Notes under the pieces: generated by a model
Told to the model about the DNA's origin: nothing
Database searches by the model: none
The model's input: only the letters and a program-made list of their open reading frames with translations
Source of the DNA: an uncultured Flavobacteriales bacterium
GTDB lineage: Bacteria > Bacteroidota > Bacteroidia > Flavobacteriales_E > Vicingaceae
DNA length: 64,000 nucleotides
Reading direction: 5' to 3'
Assembly (NCBI GenBank): GCA_913056345.1
Contig: CAJXMH010000013.1
Span: forward strand, 1-64,000
In this document: positions 9,749-16,996 of the stretch, one piece after another
Layout of the letters: each line of letters opens with the position of its first letter
Position numbering within the stretch: position 1 is the stretch's first letter
Made by a program: the position numbers and the translations under genes

Positions 9749-9937
9749 TTATGTTGTGTAGCGAAGCTGCCTGTCCGTCCGCAGTGAAACGGAGGCGGAA
9801 GCTACGCGACCTTATGTTGTGAAGCGAAGCTGCCTGTCCGTCCGCAGTGAAACGGAGGCGGAAGCTACGCGACCTTATGTTGTGAAGCGAAGCTGCCTAT
9901 CCGTCCGCAGTGAAACGGAGGCGGAAGCTACGCGACC
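9749..9937 (-). repeat. Three tandem 63-bp repeats, each containing the first 12 nt of tRNA-Arg
   Basis: Units start at 9749, 9812 and 9875 and are identical except for one base in the first (T for A) and one in the third (A for G). On the tRNA's strand each unit opens with GGTCGCGTAGCT, the exact 5' end of the tRNA-Arg gene. About 51 bases follow that contain an imperfect GC-rich palindrome (TCCGTCCG opposite CGGAGGCGGA). The array sits between the tRNA-Asp terminator and the tRNA-Arg gene, exactly where a tRNA-Arg promoter would be expected. It could have arisen by insertion of a palindromic element with a 12-bp target duplication, followed by tandem amplification. Confidence 0.95.
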
Positions 9938-9946
9938 AATCATATT

Positions 9947-9978
9947 TAAAAACAAAGCCACGCTTTGGGCGTGGCTTT
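9947..9978 (-). terminator. Rho-independent terminator after tRNA-Asp
   Basis: The 9-bp perfect stem AAAGCCACG with CGTGGCTTT has a seven-base loop. On the minus strand it runs into a T-rich tail (TTTGTTTTT). It starts immediately after the tRNA-Asp acceptor end and separates it from the tandem repeats and tRNA-Arg. Confidence 0.85.
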
Positions 9979-9979
9979 G

Positions 9980-10053
9980 CGGTCCGGACGAGACTCGAAC
10001 TCGCGACCCCCTGCGTGACAGGCAGGTATTCTAACCAACTGAACTACCGGACC
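9980..10053 (-). tRNA. tRNA-Asp (anticodon GTC)
   Basis: The acceptor stem GGTCCGG pairs with CCGGACC and the discriminator is G, as expected for tRNA-Asp. The anticodon stem CCTGC/GCAGG carries the loop CTGTCAC (anticodon GTC). The T arm is GCGAG-TTCGAGT-CTCGT. CCA is not encoded. Confidence 0.96.
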
Positions 10054-10090
10054 AATATTTTTGAGATCGTTCTGCTATTTTGCAGGACGG

Positions 10091-10098
10091 CAAATGTA
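10091..10098 (-). promoter_or_regulatory. Possible -7 element for tRNA-Asp
   Basis: TACATTTG on the minus strand matches the Bacteroidota -7 consensus TAnnTTTG and lies 38 bp upstream of the tRNA 5' end. No TTG is found at the preferred distance upstream. The rest of 10099-10271 is AT-rich leader of the cold-shock gene with no further signal I can support. Confidence 0.4.
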
Positions 10099-10271
10099 AA
10101 ATAATTTTTCAATTTGTTTTTACTTTTTCAAAGAAAAATATTGCCAAATAGACGATGCTATTTAAAATCTAATTCGGCTTTTTAAGCCTTTAAAAATAAA
10201 AAACTGATTATTCGGCTTTTGCATCCTTATTAAACCTACTTTAGCACTTTAATTATTTTATTTTATTTTTT

Positions 10272-10463
10272 ATGAATACAGGAACTGTAAAGTTTTTTAA
10301 TGACACCAAAGGTTTTGGTTTTATTAAAGAGGAAGGCTCAGAAGAAGAACATTTTGTACACGTAACCGGATTGATCGATGAGGTTAAAGAAGGCGACGCT
10401 GTCGAATATGAGCTTAAACAAGGAAAGAAAGGTATGAACGCTGTAAACGTGAAAATCGTTTAA
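10272..10463 (+). CDS. Cold-shock domain protein (CspA family)
   Basis: A 63-residue single cold-shock domain, a five-stranded OB fold that binds single-stranded RNA and DNA and acts as an RNA chaperone in the cytoplasm. The RNP1 motif KGFGFI is at residues 14-19, and the RNP2 region reads HFVHV at about 28-32. The N-terminus MNTGTVKFFNDTKGFGF is typical of the family, and the length is slightly below the usual 65-70. The gene is monocistronic, with a strong terminator 26 bp beyond its stop. A long AT-rich leader (about 170 bp back to the tRNA-Asp promoter region) is compatible with the cold-controlled leaders of such genes, but no structure was recognised. TACTTTAG at 10237-10244 is a weak -7 candidate. 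Confidence 0.95.
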   Translation: MNTGTVKFFNDTKGFGFIKEEGSEEEHFVHVTGLIDEVKEGDAVEYELKQGKKGMNAVNVKIV

Positions 10464-10489
10464 CAAGCATCATCATAAATTTTGAGTAC

Positions 10490-10520
10490 GTCCCCCGATT
10501 TGATCGGGGGACTTTTTTTT
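10490..10520 (+). terminator. Strong rho-independent terminator of the cold-shock gene
   Basis: A perfect 10-bp stem, GTCCCCCGAT with ATCGGGGGAC, has a three-base loop and is followed by eight T. It points rightward. The SulP gene on the other strand ends three bases further on, and no T-run favours termination in that direction. Confidence 0.93.
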
Positions 10521-10523
10521 GTC

Positions 10524-12053
10524 CTAAACTTGATCTACCATGACTTTATAGGTCGGATCTTCCATCACATTCACATCAATAATTCGCTCTGCATTCTTCA
10601 ATAATTTCTGACAATCAGGACTTAGATGTTTCAAATGCACCTTCTTACCGACCTTTTGATAGCGTTCAGTAATTTTATTTAAGGCCTCAATGGCAGACAT
10701 GTCAACCACTCTGCTTTCTTCAAAGTCGATCACGATCTCATCCGGATCATTTAAGACATCAAACTTATCGTTGAACACAGTGGTTGAACCAAAAAAGAGT
10801 GGTCCATAGATTTCATAATGCTTCACCCCATTTTTATCAATATGCTTTCTTGCTCGAATTCGTTTGGCATTGTCCCATGCAAAAACCAGGGCGGATATAA
10901 TGACTCCGATCAGTACTGCTAATGCAAGGTTGTGCAGCACTGCAGTGATCAAGGTTACGGTAACCATCACTAGAATGTCAGACTTCGGCATACGGTTAAA
11001 GGTCCTCAAGCTTGCCCATTCAAAGGTGCCGATTGAAACCATGATCATTAATCCTGTAAGAGCTGCAATGGGCAGTTTTTCGATAATGGATGAGCCAAAC
11101 ATGATGAAAACAAGTAACATCACGGAGGCTACAATGCCCGATAGTCTTGCTCGAGCGCCTGAGGAGATGTTGATCAAGCTCTGTCCGATCATGGCGCAGC
11201 CACCCATTCCTGAAAAGAATCCTGAAAGTACGTTTGCCAAACCTTGCGCCACTGCCTCTTTGTTGCCTCTTCCTCGAGTTTCTGTAATCTCATCTACAAT
11301 GTTTAAGGTTAACAGACTTTCGATTAAACCAACACCTGCTACAATTGCTGAGTAGGGGAAAATGATAACCAAAGTTTCGAGCTTTAAGGGAATGGATGGG
11401 ATGTGAAAAGGAGGGAACCCACCTTTAATGGAGGCAATGTCTCCAACTGATTTGGTGTCAATATCAAAGGCCACTACAATCCCAAAAATCACCAATATCG
11501 AAACGAGCGAAGCAGGGAGTGCTTTACTTATTTTGGGCAAACCCCAAATAATCAGCATGGTTAAGACCACAAGTCCTAACAAAACATAAAGGGAACCTCC
11601 TGTTAACCAACTTCCATCCGCAGTTTTAAACGCACTTAGCTGCGACATAAAAATTACCACTGCTAGCCCATTAACAAAGCCAAAAATAACTGGTTGTGGT
11701 ACTAAGCGCATCAGCTTACCGAGCTTAAGAAAACCAGCTGACATTTGAAGGATTCCGGCTAGAATCACTGCAGCAAAAACGTACTCAACACCATGGTCCT
11801 TTGCCAAACTAACAATTACAACTGCTACGGCACCAGTTGCTCCTGAGATCATTCCTGGTCTACCCCCTAAAACTGATGTAACCAATCCCATTACAAAAGC
11901 CGCATATAAACCAGTAAGAGGGGAGAGGCCTGCAATTAAAGCAAAAGCGACTGCTTCAGGAACCAATGCCATGGCAACGGTAAGACCTGAGAGGACTTCG
12001 TTTTTATAATTTACTTTTTGGGAGAGATCAAAGAGATTTAAATACTTGCGCAT
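10524..12053 (-). CDS. SulP-family inorganic anion transporter with STAS domain
   Basis: A 509-residue inner-membrane protein of the SulP/SLC26 family, which moves sulfate, bicarbonate or related anions. The N-terminal two thirds is a multi-helix transport core with the family features AMALVPEAVAFALIAGL near the start and GGCAMIGQSLIN near residue 290. A STAS domain fills about residues 405-505. An ATG seven codons upstream (12074) overlaps a well-formed -7 promoter element at 12072-12079, so the downstream ATG at 12053 (MRKYLNLFDL) is taken as the start. The gene stands alone and converges on the cold-shock gene. Bacteroidota SulP proteins near central metabolism genes are often bicarbonate or sulfate carriers; the substrate cannot be read from the sequence. 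Confidence 0.92.
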   Translation of the reverse strand: MRKYLNLFDLSQKVNYKNEVLSGLTVAMALVPEAVAFALIAGLSPLTGLYAAFVMGLVTSVLGGRPGMISGATGAVAVVIVSLAKDHGVEYVFAAVILAGILQMSAGFLKLGKLMRLVPQPVIFGFVNGLAVVIFMSQLSAFKTADGSWLTGGSLYVLLGLVVLTMLIIWGLPKISKALPASLVSILVIFGIVVAFDIDTKSVGDIASIKGGFPPFHIPSIPLKLETLVIIFPYSAIVAGVGLIESLLTLNIVDEITETRGRGNKEAVAQGLANVLSGFFSGMGGCAMIGQSLINISSGARARLSGIVASVMLLVFIMFGSSIIEKLPIAALTGLMIMVSIGTFEWASLRTFNRMPKSDILVMVTVTLITAVLHNLALAVLIGVIISALVFAWDNAKRIRARKHIDKNGVKHYEIYGPLFFGSTTVFNDKFDVLNDPDEIVIDFEESRVVDMSAIEALNKITERYQKVGKKVHLKHLSPDCQKLLKNAERIIDVNVMEDPTYKVMVDQV

Positions 12054-12071
12054 GCCGAATTTTTGAGGGCG

Positions 12072-12099
12072 CAAAAGTAAGTAGATTATATGGCTTCAA
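12072..12099 (-). promoter_or_regulatory. Promoter of the SulP gene
   Basis: TACTTTTG (12072-12079) matches TAnnTTTG, and TTG (12097-12099) lies 17 bp upstream of it. Transcription would start near 12066. This excludes the longer start of the SulP frame at 12074 and fixes the start at 12053. Confidence 0.65.
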
Positions 12100-12164
12100 T
12101 AGATTGAATGCCTTACAATCTATGGAAAGAGAATAAAAGCGATTTGTATCGAATTCAGTAATGC

Positions 12165-12195
12165 ATAAAAAAAGCCAATCACAATGATTGGCTTT
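12165..12195 (-). terminator. Terminator of the thrS-infC-rpmI-rplT operon
   Basis: An 11-bp perfect stem, AAAGCCAATCA with TGATTGGCTTT, has a three-base loop and a T-run on the minus strand. It lies 22 bp beyond the rplT stop. AATTTTTT on the opposite side could let it also work rightward. Confidence 0.88.
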
Positions 12196-12216
12196 AATTT
12201 TTTATGAAGCTAGACT

Positions 12217-12561
12217 TTATTTTATTTGGTCTACTATAGCTTTAAATGCAGTTGCATCATTCATGGCTAGATCTGCTAAAACTTTTCTATTTAGCTCGAT
12301 ACCTTTCTTATTGAGCAAGCCCATAAATTGAGAATAAGACATTCCATGTTCTCGAGTGGCTGCATTGATTCTTTGGATCCAAAGGGCTCTAAAGTTTCTT
12401 TTCTTTTGCTTACGGCCTACGTATGCAAACTGTTGACTTCTTTCTACAGCGTTTTTGGCTACGGTATGAACATTTTTTCTTCTACCGAAATAACCTTTCG
12501 CTTGTTTTAATACTTTTTTTCTTCTTGCTTTTGCAGCAACTGAATTTACTGATCTTGGCAT
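12217..12561 (-). CDS. rplT: 50S ribosomal protein L20
   Basis: 114 residues, the standard length. L20 is an early-assembly protein of the large subunit that binds 23S rRNA. The basic N-terminal helix region [20 protein letters not shown] and the compact C-terminal domain ([20 protein letters not shown]) are both complete. It is the last gene of the thrS-infC-rpmI-rplT operon. L20 is known to repress its own operon in several bacteria by binding leader RNA. The 100-nt spacer between rpmI and rplT (12562-12661) is longer than other gaps in the operon and contains a GC-richer core, so it could hold such a site, but I cannot assign a fold. Confidence 0.98.
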   Translation of the reverse strand: MPRSVNSVAAKARRKKVLKQAKGYFGRRKNVHTVAKNAVERSQQFAYVGRKQKKRNFRALWIQRINAATREHGMSYSQFMGLLNKKGIELNRKVLADLAMNDATAFKAIVDQIK

Positions 12562-12661
12562 TTTTTTTCGTTTTTTGGAAAGCCGCGGTGAGATTCACGC
12601 TTTAATGGGCGACAGTCCGGGTTTTTTTGATTGAATTGATTTACGATAACCTGGCTTGGTC

Positions 12662-12859
12662 TTACTTCATGCAAAGTTGCAACTTAATATTGTACTCATC
12701 TGCTTTGTGTACTAAAGTAGATTGAGTCAAGTTGCGTTTTCTCTTTGTCTCTTTCTTGGTCAAAATGTGACTTTTGAAAGCATGCTTCCGCTTGATCTTA
12801 CCAGATCCAGTGAGTTTGAATCGCTTCTTAGCACTGGAAATAGATTTCATTTTAGGCAT
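12662..12859 (-). CDS. rpmI: 50S ribosomal protein L35
   Basis: 65 residues, strongly basic, with the family start [20 protein letters not shown], then [11 protein letters not shown] and the conserved KRKRNL segment. It is a structural protein of the large ribosomal subunit. It sits 35 bp after infC and 100 bp before rplT, the usual infC-rpmI-rplT order, and is almost certainly co-transcribed. Confidence 0.98.
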   Translation of the reverse strand: MPKMKSISSAKKRFKLTGSGKIKRKHAFKSHILTKKETKRKRNLTQSTLVHKADEYNIKLQLCMK

Positions 12860-12894
12860 CTTGCTAAATTATTGGGTTATTAAATAGATTGATT

Positions 12895-13446
12895 TTACTT
12901 CTTCTTTTTAGGGGCAATCATCATAATCATGCGTTTCCCTTCCATTTTAGGCATAGACTCCACTGTTGCAACTTCTTCTAAAGCCTGTGCTAGCTTTAAT
13001 AAAAGGATTTGACCTTTATCTTTGAACAGTATAGATCTTCCTTTAAAGAATACATACGCTTTTACTTTTGAGCCTTCCTCTATAAACTTTTCTGCATGTT
13101 TCAGCTTAAAGTCAAAGTCATGATCATCAGTATTGGGTCCAAAACGAATTTCCTTAACAACAACTTTGGTTGTCTTGGCCTTCATTTCTTTCTTTTTCTT
13201 CTTCTGCTCGTATAAAAATTTCTTATAATCAATGATTTTACAAACAGGCGGATCTGCCTTTGGCGAAATTTCAACTAAATCAAGATTAGCTTCATTTGCC
13301 AATTCAAGGGCTTTTTCAATTGGATAAACTCCTTGTTCTACATCTTCACCAACAACGCGTACTTCATGAGCATCAATTTTGCTGTTGATCTTATGCGGAT
13401 CTTCGGTTCTTCTCCTAAAATTGCGTGTATTTCTTCCTCTAGCTAT
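12895..13446 (-). CDS. infC: Translation initiation factor IF-3, apparent ATA start
   Basis: IF-3 binds the 30S subunit, promotes subunit dissociation and proofreads the initiator tRNA and start codon. With the start chosen here it has 183 residues. The N-domain contains [20 protein letters not shown] and [20 protein letters not shown], and the C-domain contains [24 protein letters not shown] and ends in a lysine tail. No ATG, GTG or TTG exists in frame until a TTG at 13302, which would delete the first 48 residues including conserved N-domain sequence. The only plausible start is ATA at 13444-13446, preceded by AGGGAGG about eight bases upstream; the frame is closed by TAA eleven codons upstream. 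In E. coli infC starts at AUU, and IF-3 discriminates against it to control its own synthesis. The same logic is inferred here. Confidence 0.93.
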   Translation of the reverse strand: MARGRNTRNFRRRTEDPHKINSKIDAHEVRVVGEDVEQGVYPIEKALELANEANLDLVEISPKADPPVCKIIDYKKFLYEQKKKKKEMKAKTTKVVVKEIRFGPNTDDHDFDFKLKHAEKFIEEGSKVKAYVFFKGRSILFKDKGQILLLKLAQALEEVATVESMPKMEGKRMIMMIAPKKKK

Positions 13447-13459
13447 TTCTTGGTCCTCC

Positions 13460-15400
13460 CTAAATGGTTTTTATTAAATTATTAACTTCTTCTTGTATCA
13501 AACTTATGAATTCACTGATCTTCATGGTACCTTGATCACCTTCTCCGTGTTTTCTAACTGAAACCGTACCATTCTCAATCTCTTTTTCGCCAATGATCAA
13601 CATGTATGGAACCTTAGATACTTCTGCATCTCGTATCTTTTTTCCTACCTTTTCATTTCGCTCATCAACGAATCCGCGAATATCGGAATTATTTAAAACA
13701 TTTAAAACCTCTTTACACTTTTCATTGTATTTCTCACTTAAAGGCAAAATAGCCAGCTGATCAGGGGTTAACCAAAGCGGAAAATTACCTCCACAATGTT
13801 CAATAAGAACCGCAACAAATCGTTCAAGAGAACCGAAGGGAGCACGGTGAATCATTACCGGTCTATGTCTACCGTCATCGCTGCCAATGTATTCGAGTTC
13901 AAAGCGTTCAGGTAAGTTGTAATCTACTTGTATGGTACCTAATTGCCATTTTCGCCCTAAAGCGTCCTTTACCATAAAGTCAAGCTTGGGACCGTAAAAT
14001 GCTGCTTCGCCATATTCAATTACGGTTTTTAGGTTTTTACCTTCAACCGCATTCTTAATGGCATTCTCAGCTTTTTCCCAATTTGAATCGCTTCCAATGT
14101 ACTTCGTTTTATCTTCTTTATCTCTTAAAGAGATTTGAGCCGTAAATTCTTGAAAATCTAAAGCTTTGAAAACGTAAAGCACAAGATCGATCACTTTTTT
14201 GAATTCTTCCTCAACTTGATCAGGAGTACAAAACAAATGCGCATCATCTTGGGTGAAACCTCTTACCCGTGTTAGTCCATGTAACTCTCCGCTTTGTTCA
14301 TAGCGGTATACTGTCCCAAATTCCGCAAACCTAATTGGAAGATCACGGTAGGAGCGAGGCTCTGACTTGTATATCTCACAATGGTGTGGACAATTCATTG
14401 GCTTTAACAAGAACTCTTCGTTCTCATTAGGCGTCTTGATCGGTTGGAAGGAGTCTTCACCGTATTTGGCATAATGTCCTGAAGTAACGTAAAGTTCTTT
14501 ACTTCCAATATGGGGTGTAATTACCGCTTGATAACCTGCCTTAAGTTGTGCATCTCGCATGAATTTCTCGAGACGTTCTCTTAATTCCGCCCCTTTAGGT
14601 AACCAAAGTGGTAGGCCTTGACCTACTTTTTGGCTAAAGGTGAACAAACCGAGCTCTTTTCCAAGTTTACGGTGATCTCTTTCTTTTGCTTTCTCTAACA
14701 ACTCTAAATACTCGGTTAGCTCACTTTTTTTAGGAAAAGCAGTACCGTAAATTCTGGTCAGTTGTTTATTTTTTTCATCACCTCTCCAATATGCACCGGC
14801 TAAATTCAAAAGTTTTACTGCTTTAATATGCCCAGTATGAGGGATGTGTGGGCCTCTGCATAAGTCAGTAAAGTTGCCTTGATGGTAGAAAGTAATGCTA
14901 CCATCCTCTAATTCACTGATTAGTTCTAGTTTGTATTCATCGCCTTTTTTCTCGTAGTATTCTACTGCTTTAGCTTTAGCAATTTCTTCTCTTTGATAGG
15001 CATTTTTTTGTTTAGCCAGGGCTTTCATTTTTTGCTCGATCTTTGGCAAATCTTCTGCTGTAATTGTGCGGTCACCAGAATCAACATCATAGTAAAAACC
15101 ATTTTCAATTGGAGGTCCTATGCCAAGCTTTATTCCAGGATAGAGATCTTCAAGCGCTTCAGCGAGCAGGTGAGCAGAGGAGTGCCAAAAAGTATTCTTT
15201 CCTTCTTCATCTCTCCAAGTAAGCAATTGTAGATCAGCATCGCTGGTAATAGGGGTGAAGGCATCTTGCACTTTACCGTTTACTTTAGCTGCAAGTACAT
15301 TTCTTGCAAGTCCTTCGCTGATTTCTTTTGCTACATCAAGGGGAGTAACACTTTCATCATATTTTTTAACAGCCCCATCGGGCAGGGTAATTGAAACCAT
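13460..15400 (-). CDS. thrS: Threonyl-tRNA synthetase
   Basis: 646 residues, full length for bacterial ThrRS. It charges tRNA-Thr with threonine in the cytoplasm and edits mischarged Ser-tRNA. The N-terminal TGS domain (about 1-60) is followed by the editing/SAD domain with [11 protein letters not shown] near residue 75. The class II catalytic core contains [12 protein letters not shown] near 330, [12 protein letters not shown] (motif 2) and [13 protein letters not shown] (motif 3), and the C-terminal anticodon-binding domain starts at about 545. It is the first gene of the operon with infC, 13 bp before the infC start. The promoter lies directly upstream, with a predicted 5' untranslated region of only about 15 nt, so no T-box-like leader is present. 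Confidence 0.98.
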   Translation of the reverse strand: MVSITLPDGAVKKYDESVTPLDVAKEISEGLARNVLAAKVNGKVQDAFTPITSDADLQLLTWRDEEGKNTFWHSSAHLLAEALEDLYPGIKLGIGPPIENGFYYDVDSGDRTITAEDLPKIEQKMKALAKQKNAYQREEIAKAKAVEYYEKKGDEYKLELISELEDGSITFYHQGNFTDLCRGPHIPHTGHIKAVKLLNLAGAYWRGDEKNKQLTRIYGTAFPKKSELTEYLELLEKAKERDHRKLGKELGLFTFSQKVGQGLPLWLPKGAELRERLEKFMRDAQLKAGYQAVITPHIGSKELYVTSGHYAKYGEDSFQPIKTPNENEEFLLKPMNCPHHCEIYKSEPRSYRDLPIRFAEFGTVYRYEQSGELHGLTRVRGFTQDDAHLFCTPDQVEEEFKKVIDLVLYVFKALDFQEFTAQISLRDKEDKTKYIGSDSNWEKAENAIKNAVEGKNLKTVIEYGEAAFYGPKLDFMVKDALGRKWQLGTIQVDYNLPERFELEYIGSDDGRHRPVMIHRAPFGSLERFVAVLIEHCGGNFPLWLTPDQLAILPLSEKYNEKCKEVLNVLNNSDIRGFVDERNEKVGKKIRDAEVSKVPYMLIIGEKEIENGTVSVRKHGEGDQGTMKISEFISLIQEEVNNLIKTI

Positions 15401-15419
15401 AAGTTAATTAAATTGGGTG

Positions 15420-15453
15420 CAAAGATACTAGCTTCAAAAAGCAATTGAAACAA
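15420..15453 (-). promoter_or_regulatory. Promoter of the thrS operon
   Basis: TATCTTTG (15420-15427) fits TAnnTTTG, with TTG (15451-15453) 23 bp upstream. The -33 element touches the stem of the neighbouring terminator, so the intergenic region is very compact. Confidence 0.65.
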
Positions 15454-15478
15454 AAAAGAGCGCCATTTAGCGCTCTTT
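15452..15478 (-). terminator. Terminator of the lipoprotein gene upstream of thrS
   Basis: The stem AAAGAGCGC with GCGCTCTTT has a short loop and a T-run (TTTTTTG) on the minus strand. It is 27 bp beyond the stop of the lipoprotein gene. Confidence 0.85.
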
Positions 15479-15505
15479 CTAATTGTGCTTTTAGGTACTG
15501 ATCAA

Positions 15506-16387
15506 TTAACCTTCAATGATTTTAGTTCTCAGGGTATTAATTTGATTTGTTAACTCATTTAATTCAGCTTCTGTAAGTTCAACATCAGAGATTGACATAT
15601 CACTATTGTCAAGCTGCTTAACGCTTTCAAACCCATTGAAGGTATCACGAATGTTTTTCAGGCCATCTATTAAAAAAGTAAGATCTAAAGAAGGGTCATT
15701 TTGCACTTTTAAAGCTTTGATCAAATCTCCAACTATGGTCATTTGTTCAACTAGACGTGTCGTCAATTTGGCTTGGTTAGAAGGACTGTTTGCGCCCAAA
15801 TACATCCCTTCTACCCATGCTGATGAGAAGAAAACGGCCTCTTTAGATTGCTCTTCATTTTCGGCTAAATACTCGTCCGTTCTTCTTTTTATAGTGGTCA
15901 AGATTCTAAGAATAGTATCTTGATTACCAATGTTTTGCTCAAAGCTCTTAATTAACTCCCCTGTTCCAAAAACACTCGGCATTCCAATTTCGTCAGTTAA
16001 ATTTTTAACAGCACCTAAATAGTCAATAGATTCTTGTTGTTGATTATTTAGAACTGTGTAGGCAAGATCAGCTGAGTAGACTCCGAAGTTCAAATATTTT
16101 GCAGTTTTAGTATTGTATTTACTTTGATTTTCGGTTGGGTTGGTTAAGCCACTTTTGTACTCTAATCCCGCACGGTTAAACATAGCCGCAATTTGAATAG
16201 GAGAGGGGAGCATAAATGAAAGATCTTCCATTTCCTCAGTTGGCTCGTTTTTTTCTTCAATTTTTTCTTCAGTATCTTCCGTTGTGGACTCAGCTTCTTC
16301 TTTATTCGGTGCTTCCGCACAAGAAACAGCAAAAAATACTACAGCTATCAGCAATGAGCTAAATTTTAGTGATTGCATTAATTTCAT
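15506..16387 (-). CDS. Uncharacterised acidic lipoprotein
   Basis: A 293-residue protein with a lipoprotein signal peptide: hydrophobic LLIAVVFFAVS followed by Cys at about residue 23. It then has a very Glu-rich low-complexity spacer (about 30-55) and a mostly helical globular part. No enzymatic motif is visible. Phrases such as NFGVYSADLAYTVLNNQQQ and FFSSAWVEGMYLG recall a family of Bacteroidota lipoproteins of unknown function, and I cannot name it more precisely. It is likely anchored in the outer or inner membrane facing the periplasm or surface; acidic residues after the Cys are compatible with surface export signals known in Bacteroidota, but this is inference. The gene has its own terminator and lies 41 bp downstream of the next secreted-protein gene on the same strand. 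Confidence 0.85.
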   Translation of the reverse strand: MKLMQSLKFSSLLIAVVFFAVSCAEAPNKEEAESTTEDTEEKIEEKNEPTEEMEDLSFMLPSPIQIAAMFNRAGLEYKSGLTNPTENQSKYNTKTAKYLNFGVYSADLAYTVLNNQQQESIDYLGAVKNLTDEIGMPSVFGTGELIKSFEQNIGNQDTILRILTTIKRRTDEYLAENEEQSKEAVFFSSAWVEGMYLGANSPSNQAKLTTRLVEQMTIVGDLIKALKVQNDPSLDLTFLIDGLKNIRDTFNGFESVKQLDNSDMSISDVELTEAELNELTNQINTLRTKIIEG

Positions 16388-16428
16388 TTGGTAAAAGTTT
16401 AGGATGGTAATGATTACTTGATGGGGTC

Positions 16429-16914
16429 TTATTCTTCAGCTTTTGAAGTGTCCACAAATGTGAGTTGGTAACCCAAAACAAAAACAAGACAACCTGCTTC
16501 AACTGTTTCAGTAACTGCAGGAATTGTATAGGTTACATAATGTCTTTTAGATTTTTCAGGTTCAAAATACAGAATGTCTCTATTATCTCCCTTTGAAGAA
16601 AATAAAGCTTTTCTGCTTTCATGACTTTTGTCCTGATCATAAACCTGAATCTCTACTTCTTGAGGAAGCGCTTTACGGTTAAAAACCATTCTGTATTGTT
16701 CTCCTTTAAATAGGGGAACTTCAATCTCTTTAGTTAGCTGTTCATTTTGATATTCAATCTTACTCACCTTAGCTGATGAATAATAGAATGGACTTAATTG
16801 AGCAATACCCTCTTTTTTTAGTGCTTTAATGTCGCAATTTGCTGTTTGCGCAAACAACTGATTAATTAACAGGCTACTAAAGAGCAGCATCGAAGTGAAT
16901 AGAATCTTTTTCAT
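16429..16914 (-). CDS. Small secreted protein of unknown function
   Basis: 161 residues starting at MKKILFTSMLLFSSLLINQL with signal-peptidase cleavage likely after LFAQ. A longer in-frame start at 17076 would overlap the M1 peptidase gene and place about 54 unlikely residues before the signal peptide, so the start at 16914 is used. A promoter-like pair lies just upstream. The mature part looks beta-rich, with YRMVFNRKALPQEVEIQVYD and a segment rich in charged residues. No catalytic motif was recognised. Two Cys (mature N-terminus and AGCLVFV near the end) could form a disulfide in the periplasm. It is adjacent to the lipoprotein gene and may form a two-gene unit with it. Confidence 0.8.
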   Translation of the reverse strand: MKKILFTSMLLFSSLLINQLFAQTANCDIKALKKEGIAQLSPFYYSSAKVSKIEYQNEQLTKEIEVPLFKGEQYRMVFNRKALPQEVEIQVYDQDKSHESRKALFSSKGDNRDILYFEPEKSKRHYVTYTIPAVTETVEAGCLVFVLGYQLTFVDTSKAEE

Positions 16915-16937
16915 TGATATGGAAATTAAATTCATGG

Positions 16938-16969
16938 CGAATATACTGAATGTTATAAATAGTTGACAA
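16938..16969 (-). promoter_or_regulatory. Probable promoter of the small secreted-protein gene
   Basis: TATATTCG (16938-16945; one mismatch to TAnnTTTG) has TTG (16967-16969) 21 bp upstream. It supports the start at 16914. Confidence 0.45.
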
Positions 16970-16996
16970 TAATTTAGATAATAGAAATAGGCTGTT

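Noticed and set aside
9749-9937. Possible CRISPR array
   Set aside because: The three units are contiguous and almost identical over their whole 63 bp. There are no unique spacers and no cas genes nearby.
9819-10104. Short rightward open frames across the repeats and tRNA-Asp
   Set aside because: They run through tandem repeats and an antisense tRNA gene, and their protein repeats simply copy the DNA repeat. No start signals or family features.
10864-11355. 163-codon frame antisense to the SulP gene
   Set aside because: Lies wholly inside a clear transporter gene on the opposite strand and has no recognisable domain.
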